Under the pieces are notes generated by a model, which worked only from the letters and a program-made list of their open reading frames with translations, ran no database searches and had not been told where the DNA came from. This document shows positions 1 through 9,180 of a stretch of 22,524 nucleotides of DNA, piece by piece. The position numbers and the translations under genes are program-made. Source of the DNA: Oppiella nova (taxonomy: Eukaryota; Arthropoda; Arachnida; Sarcoptiformes; Oppiidae); assembly GCA_905397405.1 (NCBI GenBank), contig CAJPVJ010000595.1, forward strand, positions 1 through 22,524, in the 5' to 3' direction. The stretch's first letter is position 1. Every line of letters begins with the position of its first letter.

Positions 1-254
1 AATTATTTATAATACTCTTCTTTATACACAATAATTCTATGGATTAGGCATAAAAGCAATGAATTTTTCTAATTATTTGAGAACTTATACTAGAAATGCC
101 ATTAAATAACACAATCAATCAATAGTATAGAGCTTACATTCTGTTTTTATGGTAGGGGACAAAGCATAGCTATAAACTTTTAATATAAAAAATCGTAGCT
201 TATTAACACCAATACAAAATGAATGCAAGATTTTTGCTTTACATCTACATGTGT

Positions 255-336
255 TATACACCTCAACACCCCCTCTAAGGGGAGGGCTTCTGGAGAGCTT
301 CTCCAGATTGTGAGGTATAGAGTCTGTACTACAGAC
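255..336. other. GC-rich multi-hairpin element
   Basis: This patch is far richer in G+C than its surroundings and is densely self-complementary. An outer stem pairs 255-259 and 262-265 with 311-314 and 315-319, leaving a two-base bulge. Inside it lie two hairpins: 270-274 with 278-282, and a perfect 8-bp stem of 289-296 with 300-307 around a 3-base loop. A third perfect stem, 322-328 with 330-336, follows at once. The arrangement resembles a small branched RNA or a fold-back element. There are no tRNA A/B boxes and no terminal repeat with target duplication that I can see. What it is remains unknown. Confidence 0.45.
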
Positions 337-1342
337 AAACCATAAAGTTTTTGGTCAGACTTTGGGAGCGCTGTTTATATACCTATAAACATTCTTCAGT
401 TCACATAATAATTGAGTGAAAAATACTCAAAGTGTTATGGTTTAGGAGAAATAACAAATAATTTTCATTTATTCTGTGGTCTCGTATTGAGGAAAATTAG
501 ATAATTATGTGAATGGCCTTCAAATTGAGGGCAATATTGTAACAAATGAACAATAATTGTAGTCATATTGTATATAAAAGTCCATTAAAATAGCTTTATT
601 GCCTGAAACATCAATAGTTATAAGACAATATAAAATGATTAACTAGGTAATTGACAATGAATTTTAGAAACTTCGAGTTTTTGAAATTGAATTTCTTTTG
701 AGAAAGAGAGATATATTTCAAAATTAATTTTTCCAATCATTCATTCATTGCATAATTTATTGCAAATTAACAATTTTTAAAATAGCAAATCATCCATGAT
801 CAAATATGAAGCGTACAAAAATGTGCATTTTATCTGATCGCACATGTATCTGACATGCACATGTATGATACTGTATTTTATCAAACTTCAGATTTTTGTA
901 TCCAAACACTTACTATCGTTGAGTTCACTTTCATGTGACTGAATGTTAAAAATATATTTACTGTATATTTATCGTTAAATTCTTGGAAAATATGAATACT
1001 ATTCAAATCAATAGAACTTTTTGCATAACTTTATTAATATGGTATCTGAATTCAAACAATTACTATTTGTAACTTTATTTTTCATATTTATTTTTGTTGT
1101 TTATAAAATTTTCTATATGATTAGTAGTTTATATCAAAAACGTAAAATGAAATAATCGAAAAATATTTATATAAAAAAATTTAAAATAAATAACTACTTA
1201 ATAACAACTCAACAATAATTTCAAGTATTGATGTAAATTTTAGACGTAAAAAATATTTTTGAATTCTCACTGTCAACGATATGTATATTTGTTTATCAAA
1301 CTTGTGATACTTATCGTTAATCTTTGAGTAAAAAACTATTTG

Positions 1343-1365
1343 AAACAAAACAAAACAAAACAAAC
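1343..1365. repeat. (CAAAA)n microsatellite
   Basis: About four tandem copies of CAAAA lie in AT-rich intergenic DNA. This is ordinary simple sequence with no sign of function. Confidence 0.8.
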
Positions 1366-2337
1366 TACAGTACATGGAAATCGTATAATATAATGATACA
1401 GTAGTTTAAAATGCAAACAATTATCATATTATGTTAATTATACAGTTATACAGCAATGTCTCGCATTTTAATACCTGATCTGATATAATATATCTGCCAA
1501 ATGGCATAACATTGACGCCTGTATTGATTGTGCACTTCCTTACAATCGCAACACAAATACCAATCACTTGTTTAGAGAGAAAGGGAGAGAAAAAAGGAAA
1601 GATAGAGAAAGTGCTCAAATTGAAGCCAAATTTTGTCATAAATATTCATAAAATAAAAACTTTATTTGATATAAACGATAATTAATGTAATGAGAGTTTT
1701 CATGAAAAACTTATATTCCGTATCGTATGAAATATTTGGCGCAAATATTCTTCACGAATGTGTGTCGGGATAGTAGGGAAGTGCCCATTGAATAGCATTA
1801 ATGGCATGAATGGCAATAAATTGCTTCAAAAACTAACTAATCATTACTTTTGTCACAAACATCCTAAGGATTGCCATCAAATCATATGATTGCTTAACAA
1901 AAAAAGTTATGCGTTCATTGGGTTTATGTAAATATATTGCAAATAATTTGTAGAAAACATTGCAAACTCTTATCTAATGACAAAATGTATCCAAGAATTG
2001 ACACATAACAGCCCCTAACAGTATATTCTGATAGCCGGGACACTATTCTTCGCACAGTATTGCTGTCCGTTTGGTGGCAATCATGCAATCGCTTAATGAG
2101 TACTGTTTTCAATCAACACTCAAATGAGACTTTCTTTAGATATTGTTTATACGAGAAAATATTTATTGGATTCGCATTACTGTAGTGTAAAATAGTTGTG
2201 TTGAGCGCATATATCTTATGTGAAACTCTTATCTCAACCACAATATAAACTTTTGCTCCCAATTCCTGTCAGGCTGTCCCTCTCTCTACTACTGTTCCAC
2301 TTTCACTATCACTCACTCATTCACTCTCACTTTCAGC

Positions 2338-2357
2338 CTCTCTCTCTCTCTCTCTCT
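2338..2357. repeat. (TC)n microsatellite in promoter region
   Basis: An uninterrupted alternating TC tract of about 20 bases lies roughly 540 bases upstream of the NPC1 start codon. Read on the other strand it is a GAGAG tract, the binding core of insect GAGA factor. A regulatory role is only inferred. Confidence 0.85.
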
Positions 2358-2840
2358 TCCTCGTAAGCATAGGTATGGATGGAGTGGTGGAGTGTGTGGT
2401 GTTTGGGTTAGACCTGATAGTCGACTACACGATGGCATACATTGAAAGCTTGTATTGAAGGCTACGGCTCGGGGTTTGACTGTATGTATGCTTACGGTTA
2501 CGAAGGCTATGCATCTGATAAGGATGTGTAGTGTTTGGCACTCATGGCTATAGCACACAGTCATTGAATGCACGCAACAGAGAGGGAGTGATTGGGTGTA
2601 GGGGTGGGCACTGCAGGGGAGAGAGAGATATGGCTGTTGTGTGCGTTGAGTGTTATTGAGGTGTAGTTTGTGTTTCATATACAGTATAGCCGTCAGTATT
2701 GCAGTGAATGGCAAACGCGACGAGAAGTTCAAACACTAGATTTCTATTGCAGTATTGAGTGAAACATTGAGAAAACATTGAAAAACATAGCATTCAGTCG
2801 TGAATAGCATATACTCTGTAGTTATACCACAATCACTGCA

Positions 2841-2864
2841 ATGACTGCATATACGACACACTAA
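2841..2864 (+). other. Small upstream ORF in the NPC1 leader
   Basis: An ATG at 2841 opens a frame of seven codons (MTAYTTH) and stops at 2864, 29 bases before the NPC1 start codon. If transcription starts at or before the TCAGTC initiator near 2794, this frame lies in the mRNA and could dampen translation. A longer one, 2708-2758 (16 codons), would be included only if the more upstream initiator is used. Neither shows signs of being a real peptide gene. Confidence 0.3.
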
Positions 2865-2893
2865 CCATCATAACCATCACCACAACCATCATC

Positions 2894-3899
2894 ATGAAGA
2901 CCACTGTCATCGCCATCCATGTGTTGGTCGTGTGTGTCATCTCTTTGTGGGTGAGTGCAGCGGACCAGTGGACGCCCACCGCCCACGACCTGGAGGTGGG
3001 GTACTGTGTGGTGGACAACAGCCTGTCCTGCGGAGTGGTGTCGGGGTTCGCGGGCGACGCCACTATACCCTGCGTTAGGCCTAAACGGCCGCAACGGCTC
3101 AACGACTCGCAAGCCTTGCAAGTGCTTCACCAGACGTGTCCCGACCTCATGACCGGTGCGGACGACGACCCCCTCCTGTGCTGCGACGCCGACGCCCTTC
3201 ACCTGTTGGCCGAGTCCTACGAGTTGCCGAAGACGTTGGGTTTGGGTCGGTGTCCCTCGTGTTACCACAATTGGCGCAAAAACTTCTGCCACTCGACGTG
3301 CAGTCCTCGACAGTCGAAGTTCATGACTGTCACCAAATCGAGTCCATACAAAGGGGACGCCGAGGAGGGCACCGGCGATGAGGGACTCATACGCGTCGAT
3401 GAAGTGACTTATTATATGAACCAAGACTTTGCCGCAGATCTGTACGACTCGTGCAAAGGCCTGCCGGGAGTGTCTGCCGGCACCTCCATTATGGACCTCA
3501 TGTGCGGCAAATGGGGCTCAAAGAAGTGCAACGGTTTCCGGTGGTTGGAGTTCATGGGTCTGTCCCACGAGAACGGGGGTCACGCGCCCTATCAGTTCAA
3601 CTATGTCTTCTCCAACGAGCGCCGCCTCACCGTCGATGGCGGTCGACAAGTGTATCCGCTGGACGTGAGGGCCCTCTCGTGCTCGGAGGCCCCGCCCGGC
3701 GAACAGAAGTGCAGTTACGCCGACTGCGCCCAATCGCCGCAGAGGCTCCAGAACCCGCCGCAGTTGCCTCAGAGGGCCCCTCCCGTCACTCTACTCAATA
3801 TGAGCGCCACCACCGCCGCCGCACTCATACTGTACCTCATTATCGCCGCCTCTGTCTTCATATACTTTGCCATCTATTCGATGCGAAACGACAACAAAA
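2894..3899 (+). CDS. NPC1: NPC1 exon 1: signal peptide, N-terminal domain, TM1
   Basis: Encodes residues 1-335 and the first base of codon 336. Residues 1-22 form a hydrophobic signal peptide. The NPC1 N-terminal domain follows, with hallmark motifs RCPSC (119-123), CSPRQ (136-140), LMCGK (202-206) and ENG-APY (226-233). It has 16 cysteines where human NPC1 has 18: the partners of human disulfide C240-C247 correspond here to Y275 and P282. The positions equivalent to human N41 and Q79, which touch the sterol hydroxyl, are P59 and A101. A proline-rich linker (about 282-297) leads into TM1 (about 305-330). Intron 1 (3900-3963, 64 bases) has a strong GTGAGT donor. Reading through it would end the protein after nine more residues. 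Confidence 0.95.
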
Positions 3900-6800
3900 G
3901 TGAGTCTTTGTTTTGCAATGCATTTTGAGTGCCTTTTTTGTAACCATTGGTTCACTCCTGCAGTCGAGATAAGCAGTCATTCGTCCAGTTCTTGCGAATC
4001 GATTAACGGACACAACGGGAGACCCACGAGTCTGTCGCACATCGAGAGCGGCGACTCGTCGGAGGCAAAGCCGTTGCGAAGCGAACTGTCGGTCGACGGC
4101 ACCTACCAATTGAAGGACAGCCCGCCGTCCAGTCCCGACATCCATATGTGCGCCCAACTCGACATTATTCAACCGCTGGAGTCCATACACTCTGCAAACC
4201 TGGCGATTGGTATCCGATTGGAGCGCTTCTTCGAGCACATGTTCCGCAGTTGGGGTACATTCGTGGCGCGCAACCCATGGATGGTGATCATAGGGTCGCT
4301 GTTCGTGAGCGGCTACTTCGCGTTGGGGGTGTTCACCAACTGGCAGGTGACCACCGATCCCGTGGACCTATGGGTGCCTGCGGGCAGTCCCGCGCGACGC
4401 GATATGGAGTACTTCAACGAAAACTTTTGGAAATTCTATCGCATCGAGCAGTTGATCATTGAGCCCAAGGACAGGGAGGGCTTCTTCAACGCCACCATTG
4501 GTGACGAGGAGTTCACATTCGGCCCGGTATTCAACCAGTCGTTCCTCTCCGAGGCCTTTGATTTGCAGCGAAAAGTGTTGGAAATCATAGCCACCGATGA
4601 GGACACGAATGAGTCGATTAGATTGAGTGATATCTGCTATAAACCATTGGGCGGGGAGTGCGCCACGCAATCCATATTCACCTACTATTTGGACAGCAAG
4701 ACCGAGCTTATGAAGGATACTTACCTCAACAAAGTGGTGTATTGCACCCGGTACGGTTTGATTTGATAGCATTTTTATTGCATAATTCTTTGCACCACTT
4801 TTTGTGGCGAACTCTGGTGTGTGGATCGAGTGATCGCTTTAAGCGATTCAGTGATTCATTGATTTTTCAAAACCGGATTTCATTTATTTATTTGTATTTT
4901 TAAACTTGAAATTTATTTCTCGTTTTATGTGTCAATAGGAGTCCCACTTATACTGAGGAGCGGAAAGAGAACTCGTGTTTTAAGCCTAATGGCATACCAT
5001 TAGTATATCCCGGGGTAGCGCTCGGGGGCTTCGATGGCGACGAATACACCAAAGCGACGGCACTTATCATAACGATTCCCGTCAAGAACTACAACAACCC
5101 CAAGGAAAATAAGAGAGCCATTGTATGGGAGAAGCTGTTCCTGGAGACGGTGGCCAATCATTCCTCCAAAGCGATGACCATTGCCTACAAAGCCGAGCGA
5201 TCCATAGAAGACGAGTTGGACCGGCAGTCAAAGTCCGATATCGTGACCGTAGCCGTCAGTTACCTAATAATGTTTATATATATTCTGCTGGCGTTGGGAG
5301 ACCTCAACAAGTGCTCCACAATCCTAATGGACGCCCGCTTTTCGTTGGGTTTCGTGGGCGTCACAGTTGTCCTCTTGTCGGTGTTGGCCTCTCTCGGCTT
5401 CTTCTTCTACTTCTCCATTCCGGCCACTCTTATCATCGTCGAAGTCATACCGTTCCTCGTGCTGGCCGTCGGCGTCGACAACATATTTATTTTGGTTCAA
5501 AGTTTTCAGGTGAGCGGCCATTCACTCTCTGTCCGTGTCGTCCATTCCGATGAGGCGTCCAAACACTGAGTGAATGAATGTATGTGTTTTGAGCGCAATA
5601 TTAATTTTTGAATGTTTTATGCTTTGCTGAACAGCGCGATGAGCGCCGACCCGACGAGCAACTGGTGGACCAAATCGGTCGAGTGGTGGGCGAAGTGGCG
5701 CCGTCTATGATGTTGTCGTCGCTGTCGATGTCGTCGTGTTTCTTCATCGGGACACTGACCACAATGCCAGCCGTCCGTATGTTCGCGCTCTACGCCGGCG
5801 TCGCTCTCGTCATCAACTTTTTCCTGCAAATGACGTGCTTTTTGGGTTTGTTTGCGTTGGACACCCGGCGCCAGTTGGACAACCGGTTGGACATCATGTG
5901 GTGTATAAAGGGGTCGAAGAAGTCGGAGAAACACCCGGCGGTGGGCGGCAAAGAGGGCCTGTTGTACACGTTCTTCCGCGACATATACTCGCCGTTCCTA
6001 ATGAAGGACAACATCCGGATACTGGTGCTGCTGGGCTTCGGCGCCTGGTTGTGCACCAGTGTTGCGGTGTTGGATAAACTACACATCGGACTGGAACAGG
6101 AGCTCTCGATGCCAGAGGACTCCTATATGATTAACTACTTTGACTTTTATCAGAAGTATTTCGTTGTGGGCCCTCCCGTCTACTTCATGGTCACCGAAGG
6201 CTATGATTACACTCACAATGAGTCCCAGAACGCCATGTGCTCTCTGAATGATTGCGACAGAGACTCGCTGCCATCCCTCCTGGCCTATATGGCCGAACAG
6301 TCCAATCTGTGAGTCCATTGCTTATAGACTATTGCCATTGAATTTGTTTCTAAGTTTTGTGTGGTTTGCATACAAACAGGACATACATTCAAACGAAACC
6401 CCTTCCCTGGATGGACAGCTATTTTAGTTACATATCGAGCACCGATTGCTGTTTTAAAACTCCAGACGATAGACAATGTTTCAAAGGTTTGATTGTTTTG
6501 TTAATGAAATTGTTGTTTGTTTTGGTATTAATTGTAATGCGATTACAGGTGATAAGAATTGCACTGAACATTGTTGGCAATCGGAAAACGGTCGCCCATT
6601 TGGTTCCAATTTCACCAACAATTTAGGCTATTTCTTGCGGCACTCGCCCGACGCCAAGTGTCCCAAAGGAGGGTTGGGTCAGTACGACGACGCCGTCCAG
6701 ATGTACGACAATGGAGGGGGCATTAAATGTATGCTATAAACTGAACTGAATTGTTGTGATTGTATGACTAACGCATGGCTTGAATGGCACCTACAGCTAC

Positions 6801-7772
6801 TTATCTGATGTCATACCGGACCACATTGAAGACGTCGGAAGACTTTTACGAGTCGTTAAGATATTCGCGAATAATAGCCGATATATTGACCGAAAAGCTG
6901 CAAAACGCTACGAACAGCAAAGCGATTGTCCGGCCCTATAGTTTCCCAGACGTGTTCTACGAGCAGTACCTGACGATGTGGGCCGACACTATCAAAAGCC
7001 TTAGCATATCGATTACGGCCATTTTCATCGTGACCTACCTGTTCCTCGGGCTCGACATCTACTCGGCGCTCATTGTGGCGCTCACTATACTTATGATTAT
7101 TATAGATTTGATGGCAATGATGAGATGGTGGGACATCAGCCTTAACGCCATATCACTCGTTAATTTAGTTGTGGTCAGTATTTGGCACATGTTTTGTACG
7201 CTATATGTCTTACATTTTATTAATGGTTTTTGTGTCGCCAACTGAACAGGGGGTGGGAATATCCGTCGAGTTTTGTTCGCATTTAGTCCGATGTTATGCA
7301 ATCTGTTCGGCGCCGACACGTGTGTTGAGGGCAAAAGAGTCGTTGGCTAAGATGGGAACGTCGGTATGTATTACCACAACATTTGTATTTGCGATTAAAA
7401 TGAAATCTAATGGTATGTATGGTGTGTGTGTTTGTCGTACAGATCCTGTCGGGCATAACGCTAACCGACTGCGGAATCCTAATCCTGGCGTTCGCCAAAT
7501 CCAAGATATTTCGCGTGTTTTACTTCCGGATGTATTTAGGGATCATAGCGTTCGGAACGCTGCACAGTCTTATATTCCTACCGGTGCTGTTGAGTGTGAT
7601 AGGGCCGCCCCTCAATAAACAGCGGCTACTGTTTGCCGCCACTCACTCGTCCACACCTCAGTCCACATCGCCGTCGTTCTCGGCCTTCAATAAGAAGTAC
7701 AACAACAGTACCGGCGCTGACGACACAACACTCGACGATAAGTCGGACAATACATCGTCACAACAGTCATAG
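2894..7772 (+). CDS. NPC1: NPC1 intracellular cholesterol transporter, complete, nine coding exons
   Basis: NPC1 is a multi-spanning late endosomal/lysosomal membrane protein of the RND/Patched family that takes cholesterol from NPC2 and moves it out of the lumen. I assembled the coding region from nine exons: 2894-3899, 3964-4750, 4939-5509, 5635-6308, 6380-6486, 6549-6728, 6797-7173, 7250-7363 and 7443-7772. All introns are GT-AG, all junctions keep frame, and each join gives a protein that lines up with animal NPC1. The sum is 4146 bases, or 1381 residues, against about 1250-1290 in human and fly. The excess lies in a proline-rich stretch before TM1, a longer TM1-TM2 loop and a Ser/Thr-rich tail. 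In order: signal peptide 1-22, N-terminal domain to about 285, TM1 near 305-330, TM2 near 441-461, middle lumenal domain, sterol-sensing domain about 695-865, TM8 near 914-935, cysteine-rich domain, final five-helix block, tail. The ATG at 2894 has A at -3 and is directly followed by the signal peptide. Confidence 0.97.
3964..4750 (+). CDS. NPC1: NPC1 exon 2: cytosolic linker, TM2, most of the middle lumenal domain
   Basis: Covers residues 336-597 and two bases of codon 598. The first ~95 residues are a Ser-rich, polar cytosolic loop, longer than in human NPC1. The family motifs WGTFVARNP (432-440), TM2 (about 441-461) and the VTTDPVDLW-type motif follow. The middle lumenal domain part includes EYFNENFW and EQLIIEP motifs and a TFGPVF motif. 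The stretch at 4690-4740 is about nine residues shorter than in human and fly NPC1, just where the second NPC2-contacting loop lies. The donor GTACGG at 4751 is not a strong consensus, but the join gives a CTR-SPT sequence that matches the family. Confidence 0.93.
4939..5509 (+). CDS. NPC1: NPC1 exon 3: end of middle lumenal domain, sterol-sensing domain TM3-TM5
   Basis: Completes R598 and encodes residues 599-788. It carries the [15 protein letters not shown] segment that closes the lumenal domain, then the [12 protein letters not shown] motif that precedes the sterol-sensing domain in all NPC1 proteins. TM3 begins near residue 699. The most conserved block follows, with E766, P769 and D778 matching human E688, P691 and D700 in the [14 protein letters not shown] motif. 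P691 in human is the residue whose change to serine abolishes sterol-sensing-domain function. The exon ends cleanly after a glutamine codon, with a GTGAGC donor and an intron of 125 bases. Confidence 0.95.
5635..6308 (+). CDS. NPC1: NPC1 exon 4: rest of sterol-sensing domain, TM8, start of cysteine-rich domain
   Basis: Encodes residues 789-1012 plus two bases of the next codon. It opens with RDER, as in human and fly, then the GEVAPSM motif and TM6-TM7 with [12 protein letters not shown], and the NRLDI motif at the cytosolic side. TM8 is near 914-935. The lumenal part shows [23 protein letters not shown] and a cysteine pair (AMCSLNDC) that corresponds to human C909-C914. Intron 4 (6309-6379, 71 bases) begins GTGAGT. 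Confidence 0.95.
6380..6486 (+). CDS. NPC1: NPC1 exon 5: cysteine-rich domain, first half
   Basis: A short exon completing L1013 and coding residues 1014-1048. It carries the PWMDSYF motif (SSWIDDYF in human) and the paired cysteines of DCCFK that match human C956-C957. Ile1016 aligns with human I1061, the position of the common disease change I1061T, and is unchanged. The donor GTTTGA at 6487 is weak, but the reading frame and conserved cysteine pattern across the junction support it. The intron is 62 bases. Confidence 0.88.
6549..6728 (+). CDS. NPC1: NPC1 exon 6: cysteine-rich domain, second half
   Basis: Completes G1049 and encodes residues 1050-1108. It supplies the remaining cysteines of the domain (KNCTEHC and AKCPKGG), so all eight cysteines of the human cysteine-rich domain have counterparts here. 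One spacing differs: CxxxC instead of human CxxC. The exon ends in a Gly-rich stretch, with a GTATGC donor and an intron of 68 bases. Confidence 0.9.
6797..7173 (+). CDS. NPC1: NPC1 exon 7: TM9-TM11 of the C-terminal block
   Basis: Completes S1109 and encodes residues 1110-1234. It begins [18 protein letters not shown], matching the end of the family's lumenal domain, then [16 protein letters not shown] before TM9, hydrophobic spans, and [10 protein letters not shown] at the end. Two GT dinucleotides at 7171 and 7174 could serve as donor. The second, GTCAGT, keeps the protein the same length as human NPC1 at this point and is preferred. The 76-base intron has no in-frame stop near its start, so retention would add about 23 residues before ending. 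Confidence 0.93.
7250..7363 (+). CDS. NPC1: NPC1 exon 8: TM12 region
   Basis: Encodes residues 1235-1272, beginning [13 protein letters not shown]. This is the second RND-type motif of NPC1; E1241 and H1245 correspond to human E1166 and H1170 in the membrane core. The exon ends in LAKMGTS with a good GTATGT donor and an intron of 79 bases. Confidence 0.95.
7443..7772 (+). CDS. NPC1: NPC1 exon 9: last helices and Ser/Thr-rich tail
   Basis: Encodes residues 1273-1381 and the TAG stop. The first part ([44 protein letters not shown]) closely follows the last transmembrane helices of NPC1. The last ~55 residues are a Ser/Thr/Asn/Asp-rich cytosolic tail. The vertebrate C-terminal lysosomal sorting motif (LLNF at the very end) is absent. 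A dileucine sits just after the membrane (QRLLF) but without the acidic residue four positions before it. Confidence 0.93.
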   Translation: MLSGITLTDCGILILAFAKSKIFRVFYFRMYLGIIAFGTLHSLIFLPVLLSVIGPPLNKQRLLFAATHSSTPQSTSPSFSAFNKKYNNSTGADDTTLDDKSDNTSSQQS

Positions 7773-9180
7773 CCACGGGTCGACCCACTCGTCCGACTCG
7801 AGACTTAACACTAAATTTGTTGAATATTTTCAATTTGTATTTAAGTATAAAATTTATTTTTCAATTTCGAGTCCCACTCCCACGATATCTCTATACATAT
7901 ATTTTGACTCTAATTGTGATAAAAATAATTTTTATTTTGATTTGGATTACAATTTAAAAGCAATTATAATGAATGATAATTAACACAAACAAGAAATAGA
8001 GTTGAGATTAATATTAAGTTTATTGATATTTATTGAGCAAATGTTAGAGAAAATGCTTTCAAATATTGCAAACAATTATAGCCTATGTTTTCAATTAGTG
8101 AGTCAAATCTCAATTCGTTTATTAAGATTAGTAATTATTTTAGTTTTTATAAATTATTTTTTTGAGTATAATTAACTTATTATGAAAGTAATGTTACGAT
8201 AATATTATCTGAAAGTCAAGTAAATCTCATTTTTACATTTTATTCATCAGTTATACCAATGCATAGAATTGTCTGCATTTGTCTGATATATCATTACTGC
8301 GAAAATCAAAAGTATTTTCATATTTAATGTTTTTTCGTTTTTTCACAAAAAGATTGTTTTATGTATATTTTGTTTTGAACCAAATTTATTTATTACCGTA
8401 CCGTACTAATTAATTTAGAATCTAATACCGGTATAAACCCTAACCATACAGCTCTCTCACTCATAGCCTTATAATTAGTATTTTGAAAATAATATTTTGT
8501 TTGTATTTGTATACCATATCGACTCGATTGTAAGCTCTTTCTCTCCCATTTAAGCGATAGTCATATGATTTATATTCAAAAATAATTGATTGAATGGTTT
8601 ATTGATTTTTTATTGAAACAATTTTTTGAGAGACTAAACATGTTATCATTGAATATCATTTTGACCTCACAATAGGTATGTAAAGAATATTCTGTTTTTT
8701 GTTTGTCTCATCTCTTTATTGAAAATATTGTCACAACTATTTAAATCTAAAAGAATTATTGTTTTTGCGCTCAAAGTATAAATTAATTAATTAAGAATAT
8801 ATAATGAATTTGTATAATAAGTCTAATAGTCAAATACAGCCTAAATTAAGTGCCATTTAAATTGCTATTTCTTTTGAATGTAAATCTATTTATTGTTTTA
8901 CGAAATCCGTTAAAAACATATTTATTCAGTTATTTTGAAAAATTCAAAATGTTTTGCATCACTTTTACAAATAATTATTAAATAAAATATTTTTCACTAT
9001 AAGAAGAGAATTCAATTATTTATCGCATCAACTAATTTGATTTAAATCGGATCTATGATAATTGACCAAGTTATCGAAACTTTTACCTTAGTTATAATCC
9101 ATTATTGGTAACGATTGCATGATTTGGATTCAAGAATATTCTGAATCTAAACTGGATGCAAACATTGCTGTCAATATTAT
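7773..9180. other. 3' flank of NPC1 and AT-rich intergenic DNA
   Basis: No gene is seen. This should include the NPC1 3' untranslated region, but I find no canonical AATAAA close behind the stop codon. The first plus-strand AATAAA I noticed is at about 8982, so the gene probably uses a variant poly(A) signal or has a long 3' UTR. Two copies of the palindrome AGAATATTCT occur in and near this region (8684-8693 and 9133-9142). Otherwise it is featureless A/T-rich sequence. Confidence 0.6.

Larger units (their letters stand above)
1..2290. other. AT-rich upstream intergenic DNA, no gene seen
   Basis: Long A/T runs fill this stretch and stop codons are frequent in all frames. The only open frames are under about 75 codons and look random in composition, with no recognisable domain. 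No tRNA-like or rRNA-like sequence was seen. The only distinct items are a GC-rich folded patch at 255-336 and a short (CAAAA)n tract near 1343-1365, listed separately. It could hold distal regulatory DNA for the NPC1 gene or the end of a gene to the left, but nothing in the sequence shows either. Confidence 0.6.
2290..2893 (+). promoter_or_regulatory. Probable promoter and 5' leader of the NPC1 gene
   Basis: The base composition changes from AT-rich to mixed, G/T-rich DNA about 600 bases before the NPC1 start. The region contains a (TC)n tract at about 2338-2357 and a shorter GA run near 2620-2630; GA/TC repeats are common in arthropod promoters and bind GAGA-type factors in insects. Two matches to the arthropod initiator core TCAGT are present, at 2693-2697 and 2794-2798. 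The second reads TCAGTC and would give a leader of about 100 bases. I see no TATA box 25-35 bases before either, and no downstream promoter element at the exact required spacing. The start site is therefore only a guess, and the region boundaries are set by composition. Confidence 0.4.

Noticed and set aside
2313-2732. 139-codon open frame on the minus strand upstream of NPC1
   Set aside because: It runs through the TC microsatellite (giving an RERERE string), has no recognisable domain and overlaps the promoter/leader of NPC1. The locally higher GC simply removes stop codons.
2833-3928. Overlapping open frames on both strands inside NPC1 exon 1 (up to 187 codons)
   Set aside because: They are shadows of the GC-rich NPC1 reading frame with no family resemblance of their own.
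7169-7618. 149-codon frame across NPC1 exons 8-9
   Set aside because: It contains the true exon 8 but then reads through intron 8 and out of frame over exon 9; the spliced model explains the conserved residues.
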